Origin: Lantana camara
Lineage: Eukaryota; Streptophyta; Magnoliopsida; Lamiales; Verbenaceae
Reading direction: 5' to 3'
DNA length: 64,000 bases
NCBI GenBank assembly: GCA_037501455.1
Contig: CM074865.1
Span: 39,104,501 to 39,168,500, forward strand
Positions within the stretch are counted from its first letter, which is position 1; the number at the start of each line of letters is the position of its first letter. This document shows, piece by piece, positions 22,909 through 34,188 of the stretch. Both the position numbers and the translations under genes were made by a program. Below the pieces are notes generated by a model that did not search any database, was not told the origin of the DNA, and saw only the letters and a program-made list of their open reading frames with translations.

Positions 22909-24756
22909 GTTATATGTTTAAATAAATGAATTTAAGTACTTTAAGTTTGGTGTTTTAAATTAAATGTGAACTTTTAATTATGGAATTTTATGTTATGAAT
23001 TATGAATTTAATTTATGGAATGATTTGATACGTTATATATGAGCTATGAATTTAAATGATCTAAATGATGCATTCTTGCATTTCATTTGCATCCATTCGC
23101 ATTCCTATGCATCGCCGTGCATCTAATTGGTTCATAATCGAGTCTAAGTCTTGAGTCTGTAATTGTTTATCTCAGAGCTTGGTTCAGGAGATGTCGGTTC
23201 CACCATTTAACTTCTTCTTGGTCATCGAAGCTTTCCCGGGAGCACTTTTGGCGAAAGGTGAGGTTTAGGTTTGTTTTCTTTTATTTAATATGACCTACGA
23301 CCCTATGTGCTCGTTTTGAAGCCCGCATGCGAATATACTATATGTATATTAAATATGTGTCATATAATATGTTATGAATCTTCTTAATTCGATTTAATAT
23401 GAATTCTTTTGAAATTATACGTATGGGCGTATATAAGCTTAAAATGGTTTTGCAACGAGGTTATGCTCCAAACCGTGTAGTGTCAAGCGAACTATGGATC
23501 TCCCTCAGTATATTATGAATTTGGAATACACGAAGAGGTACGTGTATAGCATATGCCGAGTTACACGGTAAGGTATGTTTCTTAAGTATAAATCGTATGT
23601 TTCTAAGTTTCGCGAGTTAGGTATGTTTCTTATGAGTCTTATGTTTCCTTCTGAATTTATGAATCCCTGGGCCCCGGAGGCGTGGGTAAGGACGTCCGAG
23701 GCGGTGTTGGGCCACCGGGTTAAGCCTGTGCACGTGCTCCTTAATGTACGTTGCAGGATCGCTACCCCACGTATATGTATCGAGTTACACCATATGGGCC
23801 CGTAACCTGCGTGCAGACTTCCGGAGAAGGTGGATGGAATACGGGAATATGAGTCTCATGAATTTTATGTATTTATGTTTCATTATGTTTCTTATGAATT
23901 CTTTTATTAAGAGGTAAAGTTGACCCATACTCGCCGGGTAATTTAAGTTTGTTTTATTATGTTGATTATGAAACGGGATAGGAGAGTTTGTTTTCAATAT
24001 AAGATTTCTACGCTAAACTAAGAATCTTTATGAGTTTTAATTATGAATCTTCATGAGTTTCAATATGAATCCCTATGAGTTTTAATATGAATCCATATGC
24101 GTTCTTCAATCTATGAATCCTTACGAGTTTTCAAACTTCAGAATGTACGAATATATGAATAAGTATGAGATTAATTTGGAAAATGACTTTGGTGTGTAAA
24201 ACCCTATTCCCGGTTCATAGTCTTTTGTTTATTATGTGCTTTACTCTATATATATATAGGTGTGTGGGTGTGCGTTAGCCCCCTCACTCAGTTGGTGGAA
24301 TGACCCTCTCCTTCCAACTTTTCAGTTTGCAGGTTTTGGTTCGTGCTAGGCGGAGTAGTGAGTCGGTCAAGTTCTAGTCTCCTAGCTCGAGTTGTATTTC
24401 ATTTGCATTCAGAGACAATCTTGTATATGATTCAAATTTTATAGTGGAAGTATGCATATATTATGCATTTGTTAATGATTTATGTATGCTTTTTATGGAC
24501 TTTGGTTGTGTATATATATTCGGGACAGGTTTCTAGGGCTAGTTGAACCCGTTTTTGTGGATTTATTTTTTTGGTTTTGTTATATGCTCCCGTTTTCTTG
24601 TTGTTTTGCGCACTCTGGTTTTAGCTCCGCCTGGCTTATCGAGTGTGTGTAGGTTCCCGTTCGCTTAGTCTTGGGCTCATGTATGGATTTCTATTTCATA
24701 TGTGGGTTCGGGTCTAGGTGCGGGGGATGTGGTGGCTCGCCGCTCCGGGCGCTACA
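21290..24756 (+). mobile_element. Solo LTR C, long-LTR Gypsy family (3467 bp)
   Basis: It is flanked by ACTCG duplications (21285-21289, 24757-24761), and the Copia reading resumes exactly after it. It starts CGTGACACCCCG (family TGTGACACC) and ends GGGCGCTACA. Inside are a donor (AAGAG|GTAAGT, 22054), acceptor (TTTGCAG, 24332), four GC-core palindromes (about 22518-22637), a second stem-loop CGGTG-TTGGGC-CACCG (23702-23717) and a long (TA)n run (22861-22905). Confidence 0.92.
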
Positions 24757-26548
24757 ACTCGTTCCTTAAAGAAAAGAAAGGCAAGATCGCAGAACTTGAA
24801 GAGGTTCGAGGCCAAGGTCCCACACCAAGTTTGGAGACTAATATCCCTCAACCAATCGCAGAGAGTGATACACGCGAAAATCCTCCTCTAGTAAGACGTT
24901 CTGAAAGCATTCCTAGATAACCAGAGAGATAGTATGGTTTTCTCCACCAAACATCTCAAATGGATAATGATCCATTCACTTATGAGGAGACACTATTAGA
25001 TTCAGACTCTGAACAGTGGAAATAAGCAATAAAATTTGAAATGGATTCCATATACTCTAACCAAGTTTGGACCTTGGTTGATCCACCTGATGGGATCAGG
25101 CCTATAGGATGAAAATGGATATATAAGCGCAAGCTTGGAGTAGATGGAAGCGTGGCAGCTTTTAAAGCAAGATTAGTTTCTAAAGGTTTCACTCAAAGAC
25201 CAGGTGTAGACTTTGATGAAAGCTTCTCCCCGGTTGCAATGCAAAAATCCATTAGGATCTTGCTTGCCATTGCAGCATATTATGACTATGAGGTATGGCA
25301 AATGGATGTGAAAACTGTCTTTCTCAATGGAGACATTGACAAAGATATTTATATGGAACAACCTAGGGTTTCACATTCAGTGGGAGCGAACAAAAGGTTT
25401 GTAAGCTCCAAAGATCAATCTACGGATTGAAACAAGCTTCTAGGAATTGGAACATTCGATTTGATGAAGAAGTCAAATCGTTTGGCTTTATTCAAAATCC
25501 GAATGAGTCCTGCGTGTACAAGAAAGAATTGGAAACCTCGGTTCAATTTCTGATACTTTATGTAGATGACATCCTTCTCATTGGGAATGCGAAGGATGAC
25601 ATGAAAGTAACAAAGTCTTGGTTATCGAACCAATTTAAGATGAAGGATCTTGGTGATGCATCCTACATTCTCAGTATAAAAATCTATCGGGATAGATCTA
25701 GGAGATTGTTAGGATTATCACAGTCTGTTTACATAGATAAAATACTAAAGAGGTTTAGTGTGGAAGATTCCAAACGTGGAAAACTTCCAATAGACCCGAG
25801 AACAATTCTTTCGAAGAAGATGTGTCCCAAGACTGAACTTGAAAAGTCCAGGATGTCCAAAATTCCTTATACGTCAGCTATAGGAAGCATAATGTATGCG
25901 ATGCTATGTACTCCACCGGATGTGGCTTATACACTTAGCGTGACTAGCCGATTCCAATCTGACCCTGTTGAAGGTCATTGGACTGCTGTAAAGAATATCC
26001 TTAAATAATTGAGAAGAACTAAGGATTTGTTCTTGGTTTACGAAGGCCAGCAAGATCGTATCATTAGAGGATACTGTGATGCAAGCTTTGCATCAGGCAA
26101 GGATGACTTTAAATCCATGTCAGGATACATATTCTGCCTGAATGGCGGAGCAGTGAGTTGGAAAAGTTCCAAGCAAGCGACCACTACAGATTCGACCACT
26201 GAGGCCTAATACTTAGCTGCAAACGATGCTGCTAAGGAAGGTGTTTGGGTAAGAAACTTCATCCACGAGCTGGGTGTAGTTCTTAGCATTAAAGACCCCA
26301 TTACAATATTTTGTGACAACAAAGGGGCGGTTGCTCAAGCGAGAGAACCAAGATCTCACCAAAGGGCGAAGCATATTTTGAGGAACTATCACTTAATCGG
26401 TGATATCATTAAGAGAGGAGATGTACAAATTGAAAGGGTCACATCGGCAGAGAACATGGCAGATCCACTTACTAAAGCCCTTAGACAACAAGCTTTCGAA
26501 GGACATCTTCAGAAGATGGGTCTTAGATTAGCACCTGAGTGGCTTTGA
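24757..26548 (+). pseudogene. Copia-1 reverse transcriptase and RNase H, broken by several stops
   Basis: After LTR C the pol frame resumes at FLKEKKGKIAELEEV. The reverse transcriptase shows WKWIYKRK-like sequence with a stop for Trp/Cys, ARLVSKGFTQRPGVDFDESFSPV, QMDVKTVFLNGD, a frame change near 25430 and LYVDDILLIG with both catalytic Asp. RNase H shows GYCDASFASGKDDFKSMSGY, AVSWKSSKQ, TDSTTEA then a stop, FCDNKGA and SHQRAKHILRNYHLI. It ends LAPEWL at TGA 26546. At least six disabling changes are visible. Confidence 0.87.
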
Positions 26549-26549
26549 T

Positions 26550-26564
26550 GGGCAAGTGGGAGAT
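26550..26564 (+). other. Polypurine tract of Copia-1
   Basis: GGGCAAGTGGGAGAT follows the pol stop and directly precedes the LTR start TATTAGGAATAG. Copia-2 has the identical tract on the minus strand at 44396-44410. Confidence 0.8.
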
Positions 26565-28498
26565 TATTAGGAATAGTGCCCTTAAAGAAGATGTTTGCTT
26601 TACTAATTCCTTGTAAAATCACAAACAGTCTTTGAATAATAAACGAGATGATTTTGTTCATAGGCAATCACTTCCTTATGTGCTTATTTATGTCTGTTTG
26701 AGTTGACTATGTTTTGCATGTATTGAACTCCCCTAATCCGATGAAGCCGTTAAGAACTTTATCATTGTGGGAACGGCACATGAAACAAGTTCTTAACTCC
26801 ATAGGCGAGGATTAGAAACTTCTCCAAGTAAATGAGCCCGACAGACAATGGGAGTGTCGACCTTGACTCTGCTGAGACTTGCTTATGTGATTATGTCCTT
26901 TTGAAGGATCACTTAGTTTCATGGAGTGATAAGTGCATACGTTGATGCGTTCATAATAGATAAGGGTGATTGTTACAAGAACTTCATCACTGAGAAGTCC
27001 CGCATGAGAACATTCCTAAATGGGAAAGGAAGTTTCCTGAAACTTCCAGATTAGGAAATATCCCACAGGTCAATGACGTGATTCATTAATCCTTAGACTT
27101 GAGATTTTGTAATGTCTCATATGAGCTAACTTTGTAATCTTTGCTATATACTCAAAAGGGTGTCGCCATATAGACACCTCAACCACGGCCTATGTTGGGA
27201 TTGCACAAGTGGCATATATAGAATTAGTAGAATCGATAAAGGACCTACACTTGTTTAGAACAAGAATGATCTCTTACTGATTGAGTTGTTCGTAGTCCAT
27301 TAACATTAAACCCTTGGCCAAGGTGGATAAAGATCAAGACATCTAGAAAATGGGGTTTTCTAGGATTGAGATCGAAATGGATATGAAACGAACTTAACTT
27401 TAAAGATCAAGAATATTTCGGCTCTGAGAATATTCCCATGCCTTAGTTCTTGATTGAGAGATGGAGTTGTAGGAGGATCGTATTTAACTGATTATCATTG
27501 ACTGAAAGGTTATTCGATTCATTTCGTTATTCGGCTAGGGGTCACACAACCATTGCTAAGTTACGGTAGTGTGATCTATGAAGTGATTAGTTAGGGAATT
27601 AATTAATTGTTGTCACTGCTAATCGAATAATGAACCTAAAGAGCCACACACAAATGCCAGAATACGAGGGTTATGGTAGGATGTTAATAAGATTAATGAA
27701 TGCGGCCAACGTGGCTGCCACATGTCACGTACACGTGGCTTCACGCATGTCCCATTTCTTGTGATTTATTTTACACGCGAATTCTTTTCTAGAATTAATT
27801 AATTAAATTGTAATTAATTAATTTTAGTCTTTTAATTAATTGTTAAGACTATTCTCATATAAACTTAACCCAATAAATAATTAATTGGGAATTAATTTAT
27901 TTATTGAATATTGACTTTCAACTTTAGGAAAGTTGAAAAGTCAAACTTCCTATTGTAGGACAGAGAAGTCTTCTATTGCTAGACTTGGAGAATAAGTTAA
28001 GACCTTATTATTCCAATTAAATTAAATAATTAAACGAGTTAATTAGTGAGCAAGAAAAGAAGCCCACAAGGGTTAGAAGAACCCTAGTAGGTTCGAGCCC
28101 CCTTGTATAAATACAAGGGTGGGTGCTTCTCTTATTCTTTAGACCAACACTCATGAAGTGTTAAGTTTTTGAGAAAAAACCAAAAGAAAATTTTTCAAAG
28201 CAAAAATTATCCTAGCCTTAACACAAGCCATAAAACTAACATTCTCACTCGCTTGATCGTGTTCTAGGTCTGGTGTGGATATACTTTGGAGGGCTTCTAC
28301 TTTGGAGTCTTATTCGAAGGCCGTTCGATGGATTTCGCTTGAATGATGTTCGTTAGGCGGCAACGAGATCACTAGAAAGCTTCTATCATTGTAAGTTTCT
28401 AAAACACCCAACGTTACAGTACTAAAATTGCAAGACAACGATTAAACTTTTGGAAAATTTTAAACTTCCGCTGCTCAACTCTTTCGTGTTTTCCAACA
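26565..28498 (+). repeat. 3' LTR of Copia-1 (1934 bp)
   Basis: It starts TATTAGGAATAGTGCCC and ends GTGTTTTCCAACA. It matches the Copia-2 LTRs in reverse orientation. The U3 contains an ACGTG cluster (about 27715-27755), and TATAAATA at about 28106 is embedded in the inverted repeat CCCTTGTATAAATACAAGGG. Confidence 0.88.
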
Positions 28499-29571
28499 TA
28501 ACGAACCAAGGCTACACTTCTTTATATGCTCTTGTTTGATTGTATGTTTACTTTAACTGTGCATATATAAGAACTCCCCTAATCAATATAACTTATAGGA
28601 CTCAACAATTTAGGTGAAGTGGTTCATGAGACGAGCCTTAAATCACTTAGGTCATGATTAGAAATCACTCGAAGCCAAAGAGTCCAAAAGACAGTGGGAG
28701 TGTCGATATGACTCGTCTGAGGCTTGTTCGTGTGATCACGCCCTTAGAAGGACCATCTTGTTTCAGGGGGTGCAAAGTGTATTGATTGATACGTGCATGA
28801 TACATGAGGGTGCTTACTTATTCTAAGTAGGTACACTGAGGTGTCCCGTGCGAGAAGATTCCTAAATGGGAAAGGAAGTTTATATTTTTGGAAATAGAAA
28901 CTTCCATATTAGGAAATATCTCACGAGCCATTGATGTGGTTAAGTAGTCCTTAGACTTGAGATTCCATCGATGCTTTGTGGGCTAACTCTGCGGTCTTAA
29001 GTTTGAGCTTCAAAGGGTGTCGCCTTAGACAACCGATTCAAAGCTCATGTTGGGTCTCCACAAGTGGCACATGGAAGCATATGAGAATCGATAGAGGACC
29101 GACACTTGTGTAAGCAAGTTGATCTCTTATTGTGTAAGTCATTCATATGCCATAATGGAGTCCTTGGCCAAGTCAGTGGATCGAGATCAAGAAATGGGTT
29201 TCTTGGATCGAGATCAAATGGATATGAAATGCACTTAACTTTAAGATCGAGATTATTAGGGTTCCGATTATTCCCTTGCCCTAGATCTTGATTGAGAGAT
29301 GGGATGTAGGAGGATTTTATCTCACATATGTCAATGACTTAAAGGTTCTTTCGAATTGAGACATCCTTATTTAGCTAGGGGTCATACATCTGTTGCTAGA
29401 TTATGGTAGTGTGATCTATGGACTGATTAATTAATTAGGAATTAATTAATTAGAGTCACTGCTAATTGGATTAAGATCCTAGAGGGTCAGACACAAATGC
29501 CCAATCACGAGAGTTAAGGCTTGAATCGATTAAACGAGTTGATCGAACCAATAAGTGATTAGTTGGGAACC

Positions 29572-29628
29572 ACACGTGTGATTCACACGTGTGGGACACG
29601 TGTCCTAGGCGTGACACGTGTCACGTGA
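29572..29628 (+). promoter_or_regulatory. Cluster of five CACGTG (G-box) hexamers
   Basis: ACACGTGTG occurs twice, GACACGTGTC twice and TCACGTGA once within about 57 bases, upstream of the LTR TATA box. G-boxes are bound by plant bZIP and bHLH factors, including abscisic-acid and light-response factors (established). Use by this LTR is inferred. Confidence 0.65.
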
Positions 29629-29934
29629 ATGTGATGATTAAATAATTAATATTGATTAATTATTTAATGGACTTTAATTTAATTATGAATTAATATTGAA
29701 GTTCTAATTTGGAGATATTAAGTCTAATAAATAATTAAATGTGAATTAATTAATTATTAGCTTCAAGTTATTTATTATTAATAAATAATTAACTAAAATA
29801 TCTAAAAGACTTAGATATTGATTCTTGCTAGACAAGTTGGTCAAAAGGAGACTTTTGGTCAAAGTAGAGAGTCTTTCTCTCCAAGAAAGAATCAACTAGC
29901 TAGTGGGATAAGAATCTTATTCCAAATTGGAAGA

Positions 29935-29978
29935 GGGGTTCGAACCCCATAGCTATATATATAAGGGGTTCGAACCCC
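29935..29978 (+). promoter_or_regulatory. TATA box between two GGGGTTCGAACCCC palindromes
   Basis: Perfect 14-bp palindromes at 29935-29948 and 29965-29978 bracket TATATATATAA. This is the core promoter position of the LTR. Confidence 0.65.
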
Positions 29979-30323
29979 TTGATGATTGATAGACAATTTC
30001 CTTCTCCAAATTACTTCACATAAACCCTAGAGCCTAAACACTAAACATAGAACTAGCATCCTCCCTGTTTAGATGGTGATCGAGGTTGTGTGGACTATTT
30101 CTCTAGAGGGCTGCTTTCGTGGAGTCTTGAAAGATTCGAAGGAGCTTTGGGGAATTGCCACTTGAAGAGCGTTTATGGGCGGCTCAAACGTGTCAAGAAA
30201 GCGTCGATCTAAATGAGTTTCTTATAACCCTACGAATTGGGAACAAGAATTGTAAGATTCGATCTTCTTTTGGGAAAATTTTTTAAAAATTGCGTTGCGT
30301 TACTATTTCGTGTTTTCCAAACA

Positions 30324-30733
30324 AAGCACCCCATTACAAATAAATTATCCCTCCCAAACATAAGAAAGTAAAGTGAGCTTGCGGGTGCCATGTAAATGAT
30401 GCCCTTGATACACACCGAACTTTTCGAAACAACTGTTGGCTCCTTATGGGAGCGACCAAACTTCCGGGCTTTCATATGGCAACAATTGTTCGCATTATCG
30501 TCAGTGGCGTCCTGAGGACTCTTATTATAAGTTGTTGTAAAGAGAAAGAAACCATCTTTCCTCGGTCAAAGTCGAATATCGTGAACCATATCACTGTCAA
30601 TTGCATTTAAGTCTCGATCTAGTAGCCCGAAGGCTACAATATCCAGCATTTTGAAATAACCGTTGCATCTTCTGAAAACCTGCAATAGCTTAGCCCTTCT
30701 CGACTGTCCATGATCAAGATCGTCTGTATTAAA
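30324..30733 (-). pseudogene. Unassigned 410 bp, possibly a decayed F-box-associated domain
   Basis: This is the only stretch I cannot tie to an LTR element. Read on the minus strand it gives fragments such as MDSREGLSYCRFSEDATVIS, then stops, then SSVCIKGIIYMAPASSLYF in another frame. These faintly recall plant F-box-associated domains (DSRxGLxYC; CINGVIYY-type). The match is from memory and weak. It could equally be interior of an unknown element. Confidence 0.27.
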
Positions 30734-31841
30734 TGTTGGAAAACAAGTTCAAAACACAGCGAAAAATTAAAATTTTTTTGATAAGAGGACCGGTGGCTTG
30801 CAATTTTTATTCCGAAACAAAGGGGTTTCAAGAACCTACCTTTTAAATAATCTTTTTTGAAACGATTTGAGCCGCCCTCAATCGTTCTTCAAGCAGTAAT
30901 GAATCCTCACCCCTCGAATGGTTCTTTCTTTTCTTCAAGAATCCAAAGTTGAATTCCTCTAGAATGTATCCACACCAAACTAGAATGAGATCAATCCAGT
31001 GAGTATGCTAGTACTATAGATTGTGTATCGAAGAAACTAAAATGAGAGAGCGAGAGAGAGAGTTTCCCCTTTTGCAAAACCCAGTGATGCGTGAGAAAAA
31101 CGCACTCATAAGCCTAAAAAAAACTCTCTAACTCCTTTTATATGATAGAGTTTAGGTTTTCTTTTATTTTCTCATTATCCGAAATAATTAGAAACTGATG
31201 AGAAAAAAATTCTAATCAGTTCTAGAAATCTGGTTTCTTCTTTAACGTCATTAAGATACAATCAATTAATAATCCTATTATTAATTAATTTCATTATCTG
31301 ACTACTTAAGAATATTATCTAAAATTTATTTATTTTATAAATAAATAAATCGTGACTTATCCTTTTGCTTAAACAAATAAAATAGTTATTATCTTTTATT
31401 TATTTCATAAATAAATAAACTAATTAATATCTTATCCTATCAACTTTAGGATACTATCTTTTATTTATTTATTACTTAAATAAATAATCTAAGATATTAT
31501 CCGTTATTCATTTATTTCATAAATAAATAAACTAGGATATAATCTTTTATTTATTTACTTCATAAATAAATAAACTAATATTTCAATCACTAATTAATTC
31601 ATAATTAATTATCCATTGGCCTTCTATTCCGGATTGGGCTTTAGAATTAAATCTCTAATTAATTCTAATGGACCTTTATAATTAATTCTCTAATTAATTA
31701 TATTTGGACTTACAATTAATTCTCTAATTAATTGTACTTGGGCTTTATATTTAATTCTCCTAATTAAATATATTTGGGCTTTATAATTAATTCTCCAATT
31801 AATTAATATATGGTTCATTCAACTAGATGGACCATGTGCCC
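30734..31841 (-). repeat. Copia-type LTR, minus strand, broken by LTR D
   Basis: It starts (plus coordinates) TGTTGGAAAACAAG, the reverse of the Copia LTR end CTTGTTTTCCAACA. On the minus strand there is a TATA-like ATATAAAAGG (31137-31146) followed by a GA/CT-rich leader. The U3 is very AT-rich with repeated ATTTATTTCATAAATAAAT-type inverted repeats (31315-31580) and repeated AATTAATTCTCTAATTAATT units (31640-31805). The rest lies beyond the nested block to the right. Confidence 0.65.
31315..31805. repeat. AT-rich inverted-repeat arrays
   Basis: At least four TTTATTTATTT...AAATAAATAAA inverted repeats are followed by five units of a roughly 32-bp block made of AATTAATT arms around CTC and a (T)GGGCTTTA spacer. 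All lie in the U3 of the minus-strand Copia LTR. Confidence 0.75.
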
Positions 31842-32362
31842 TGTGACGCCCCGTCTCTTTGGCGATGCAAGTACGACGTCACGGGTGAGTTTAATTATGT
31901 AATTTATTATTGTAATTGCAATTACGTGACATCGTATGCTCTACGTGTCAGCATGATCTTTCTTTAAAGTTTTTTTTATTACCTTAGAATTTAATTATTA
32001 TGTGATTGGACTCAAAAGTCCATCTAATTGAAGTTTAAGGACCTAATTGCCATTAGGGTTTTTGAGCCATTCTTCGGCTAACTTAACCTCGGGGATTCGG
32101 ATTCGAATTTTGACTTCACCATTGGATTCATTTTGATGATTTAGGTCTAACAAAACAAGCCTCACATTTTTCTGGAGCCGTTTGAACCCTCTACAATTTT
32201 AAAATTTGAACCTTCTTGGATTAAACCCTTTTTGAACCTAACCGAGTCGATTTTTCTTGCCATATAAACAGAACCACCCTATTCTCTCCCTTATTTCTTG
32301 TAAGAACGATCCAAGAGAAGAAAAAAGAAGGAAAAGATTGGTTTCTTCCCACTCCAACCTTT
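31842..32362 (+). repeat. Gypsy LTR D, first 521 bp only
   Basis: It starts TGTGACGCCCCG like the other long LTRs. It has the U3 words GGATTCGGATTCGAATTTTGA and CCTCACATTTTTCT shared with LTRs C and J, and a TATA-like CATATAAACAG (32261) before a C/T-rich leader. Copia-4 interrupts it at 32363; the remainder is off-window. Confidence 0.8.
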
Positions 32363-34188
32363 TGTTAGGAATAGTGCCCTTAAAGCAGTATTGTTGCTTT
32401 ACTATTTCCTTGTAAAATCACAACAATCTTTGAATAATAAACAAAATGATTTTGTCCATAGGTAATCTCTTATTTATATGCTTATTTATGTCTGTTTGGG
32501 TTTGATTGTGTTTTGCATATTTTGAACTCCACTAATCATATGAGGCCGTTAAGAACTTTGCCTTTATGAGAATGGCAAATGGAATAAGTTCTTAACTCAT
32601 AGGTGAGGATTAGAAACTTCTCTAAGTCGATGAGTCCGAAAGACAGTGGGAGCATCGACTTTGAGTCCGTTGAGACTTTCTTATGTGATTATGTTCTTGA
32701 GAAGGATCACTTAGTTTCATGGAGTGATAAGTGCATATGATGATGCGTTCATAATACATAAGAGTGATTGTTACAAGAACTTCATCACTGAGATGTCCCA
32801 CGTGAGAACATTCCTAAATGGGAAAGGAAGTTTCCAGAAACTTCCAGATTAGGAAATATCTCACAGGTCAATAACATGATTAATAATCCTTTGACTTGAG
32901 ATTCTGTAATATCTCATATGAGCTAACTCTGTAATCTTTGATATAGGCTCAAAAGGGTGTCGACATATGGACACATGAACCACGGCCTATTTTGGGATTA
33001 CACAAGTAGCATATGTGGAATTAGTAGAATTAATAAAGGACGTACAGTTGTTAAGAACAAGAATGATCCCTTACTGATTAAGTTGTTCGTAGTCCATTAA
33101 ATATTAAACCCTTGGCCAAGGTGGATAAAAGATCAAGACATTAAGAAAATGGGGTTTTCTTGGATTGAAATTTAAATGGATATGAAACGAACTTAACTCT
33201 AAATATCAAGAATAACAAGGCTCTAAGGCTCACGAACTTAACTTATTTCTTGATTGAGAGATGGAGTTATAGGAGGATAGTATTTCACTGATTATCATAG
33301 ACTAAAAGGTTCTTTGATTCATTTCGTTATTCGGCTAGAGGTCACACACCCATTGCTAGATTAAGGTAGTTTTATATGTGAACTGATTAATTAATTAATT
33401 AGTGTCACTGTAAATCGAATAATGAACCTAAATGGTCACATACAAATGCCAGGTCACGAGGGTATTGGTAGGAAGTTAATTGGATTAACGAAGGATCAAA
33501 ATGTTGATCGAAATAGGGCAACGGACACGTGGACCCCAACCATATGTCACGTAACGTACGTGACTGCCACGTGTCATGCATACGTATGGCTGTACACGTG
33601 GCCTTACACATGTGGTTTAATCCACACGTGAATTCTTTTCTAAGAATTAATTAATTAAATTATTGATTAATTAATTTTGGTTTTTTAATTAATTATGAAT
33701 TAATTGTTAAGTCTAATCTCAAAACAATTAACCCAATAAGTAATTAATTATGAATTAGGGTATTTATTAAATCTTGATATTTGACTTTATGCAAGATAAG
33801 GTTGAAAAGTTAAACTTCCTATTGTAGGAGAGAGAAAGATTTGTTGGATTATCTTGGAGAACAAGATATGATCTTATTTTCAATTAGAAGAAATAATTAA
33901 TTAGTGAATTAGTGAGCAAGAAATCAATGACCCACTAGACTTTAGAAGCCTCTAGAGTTCGACACCCCCTAGTATAAATACAAGGGTGGGGCTTCTCTTA
34001 CATTTTAGACCAACGTTCTTGAAGCGTTAATTGATTTTGAGAAAATTAAAAGAAACATTTTCAAAGTTAATTCCTAGCCCAGACACAAGCCACAGAACTA
34101 GCATTCTCATTAGCTTGATCGTGATCTAGGACTGGTGTGGATAAGCTTTGGAGGATTACCTATTTTGGGATCTTTCCGAGGACCGTTC

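Larger units (their letters stand above)
18436..28498 (+). mobile_element. Copia-1: decayed Ty1/Copia element, 5' end outside the window
   Basis: Leader, gag, protease, integrase, reverse transcriptase, RNase H and the 3' LTR follow in Copia order. It is broken by solo LTR C. The leader from 18436 matches Copia-2 at about 52795 downward; the remaining upstream leader and the 5' LTR must lie left of Gypsy element B, off-window. Several stops and frame changes make it non-autonomous. The right flank continues an older Copia LTR (28499), so Copia-1 inserted into that. Confidence 0.88.
28499..30323 (+). repeat. 3' part of an older Copia LTR interrupted by Copia-1
   Basis: From TAACGAACCAAGGC onward it aligns with the Copia-3 LTR (34266 onward: TAACGAATTAAGGC), so the first ~80 bases lie on the far side of Copia-1. 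It ends GTGTTTTCCAAACA. No primer-binding site follows, so it is a solo or 3' LTR. It has five CACGTG hexamers in 29572-29628 and a TATA box (29953-29963) between two GGGGTTCGAACCCC palindromes. Confidence 0.8.

Noticed and set aside
29935..29978. tRNA gene or SINE suggested by the GGTTCGAACC B-box core
   Set aside because: No A-box at the right distance and no cloverleaf; the motif is part of palindromes around a TATA box.
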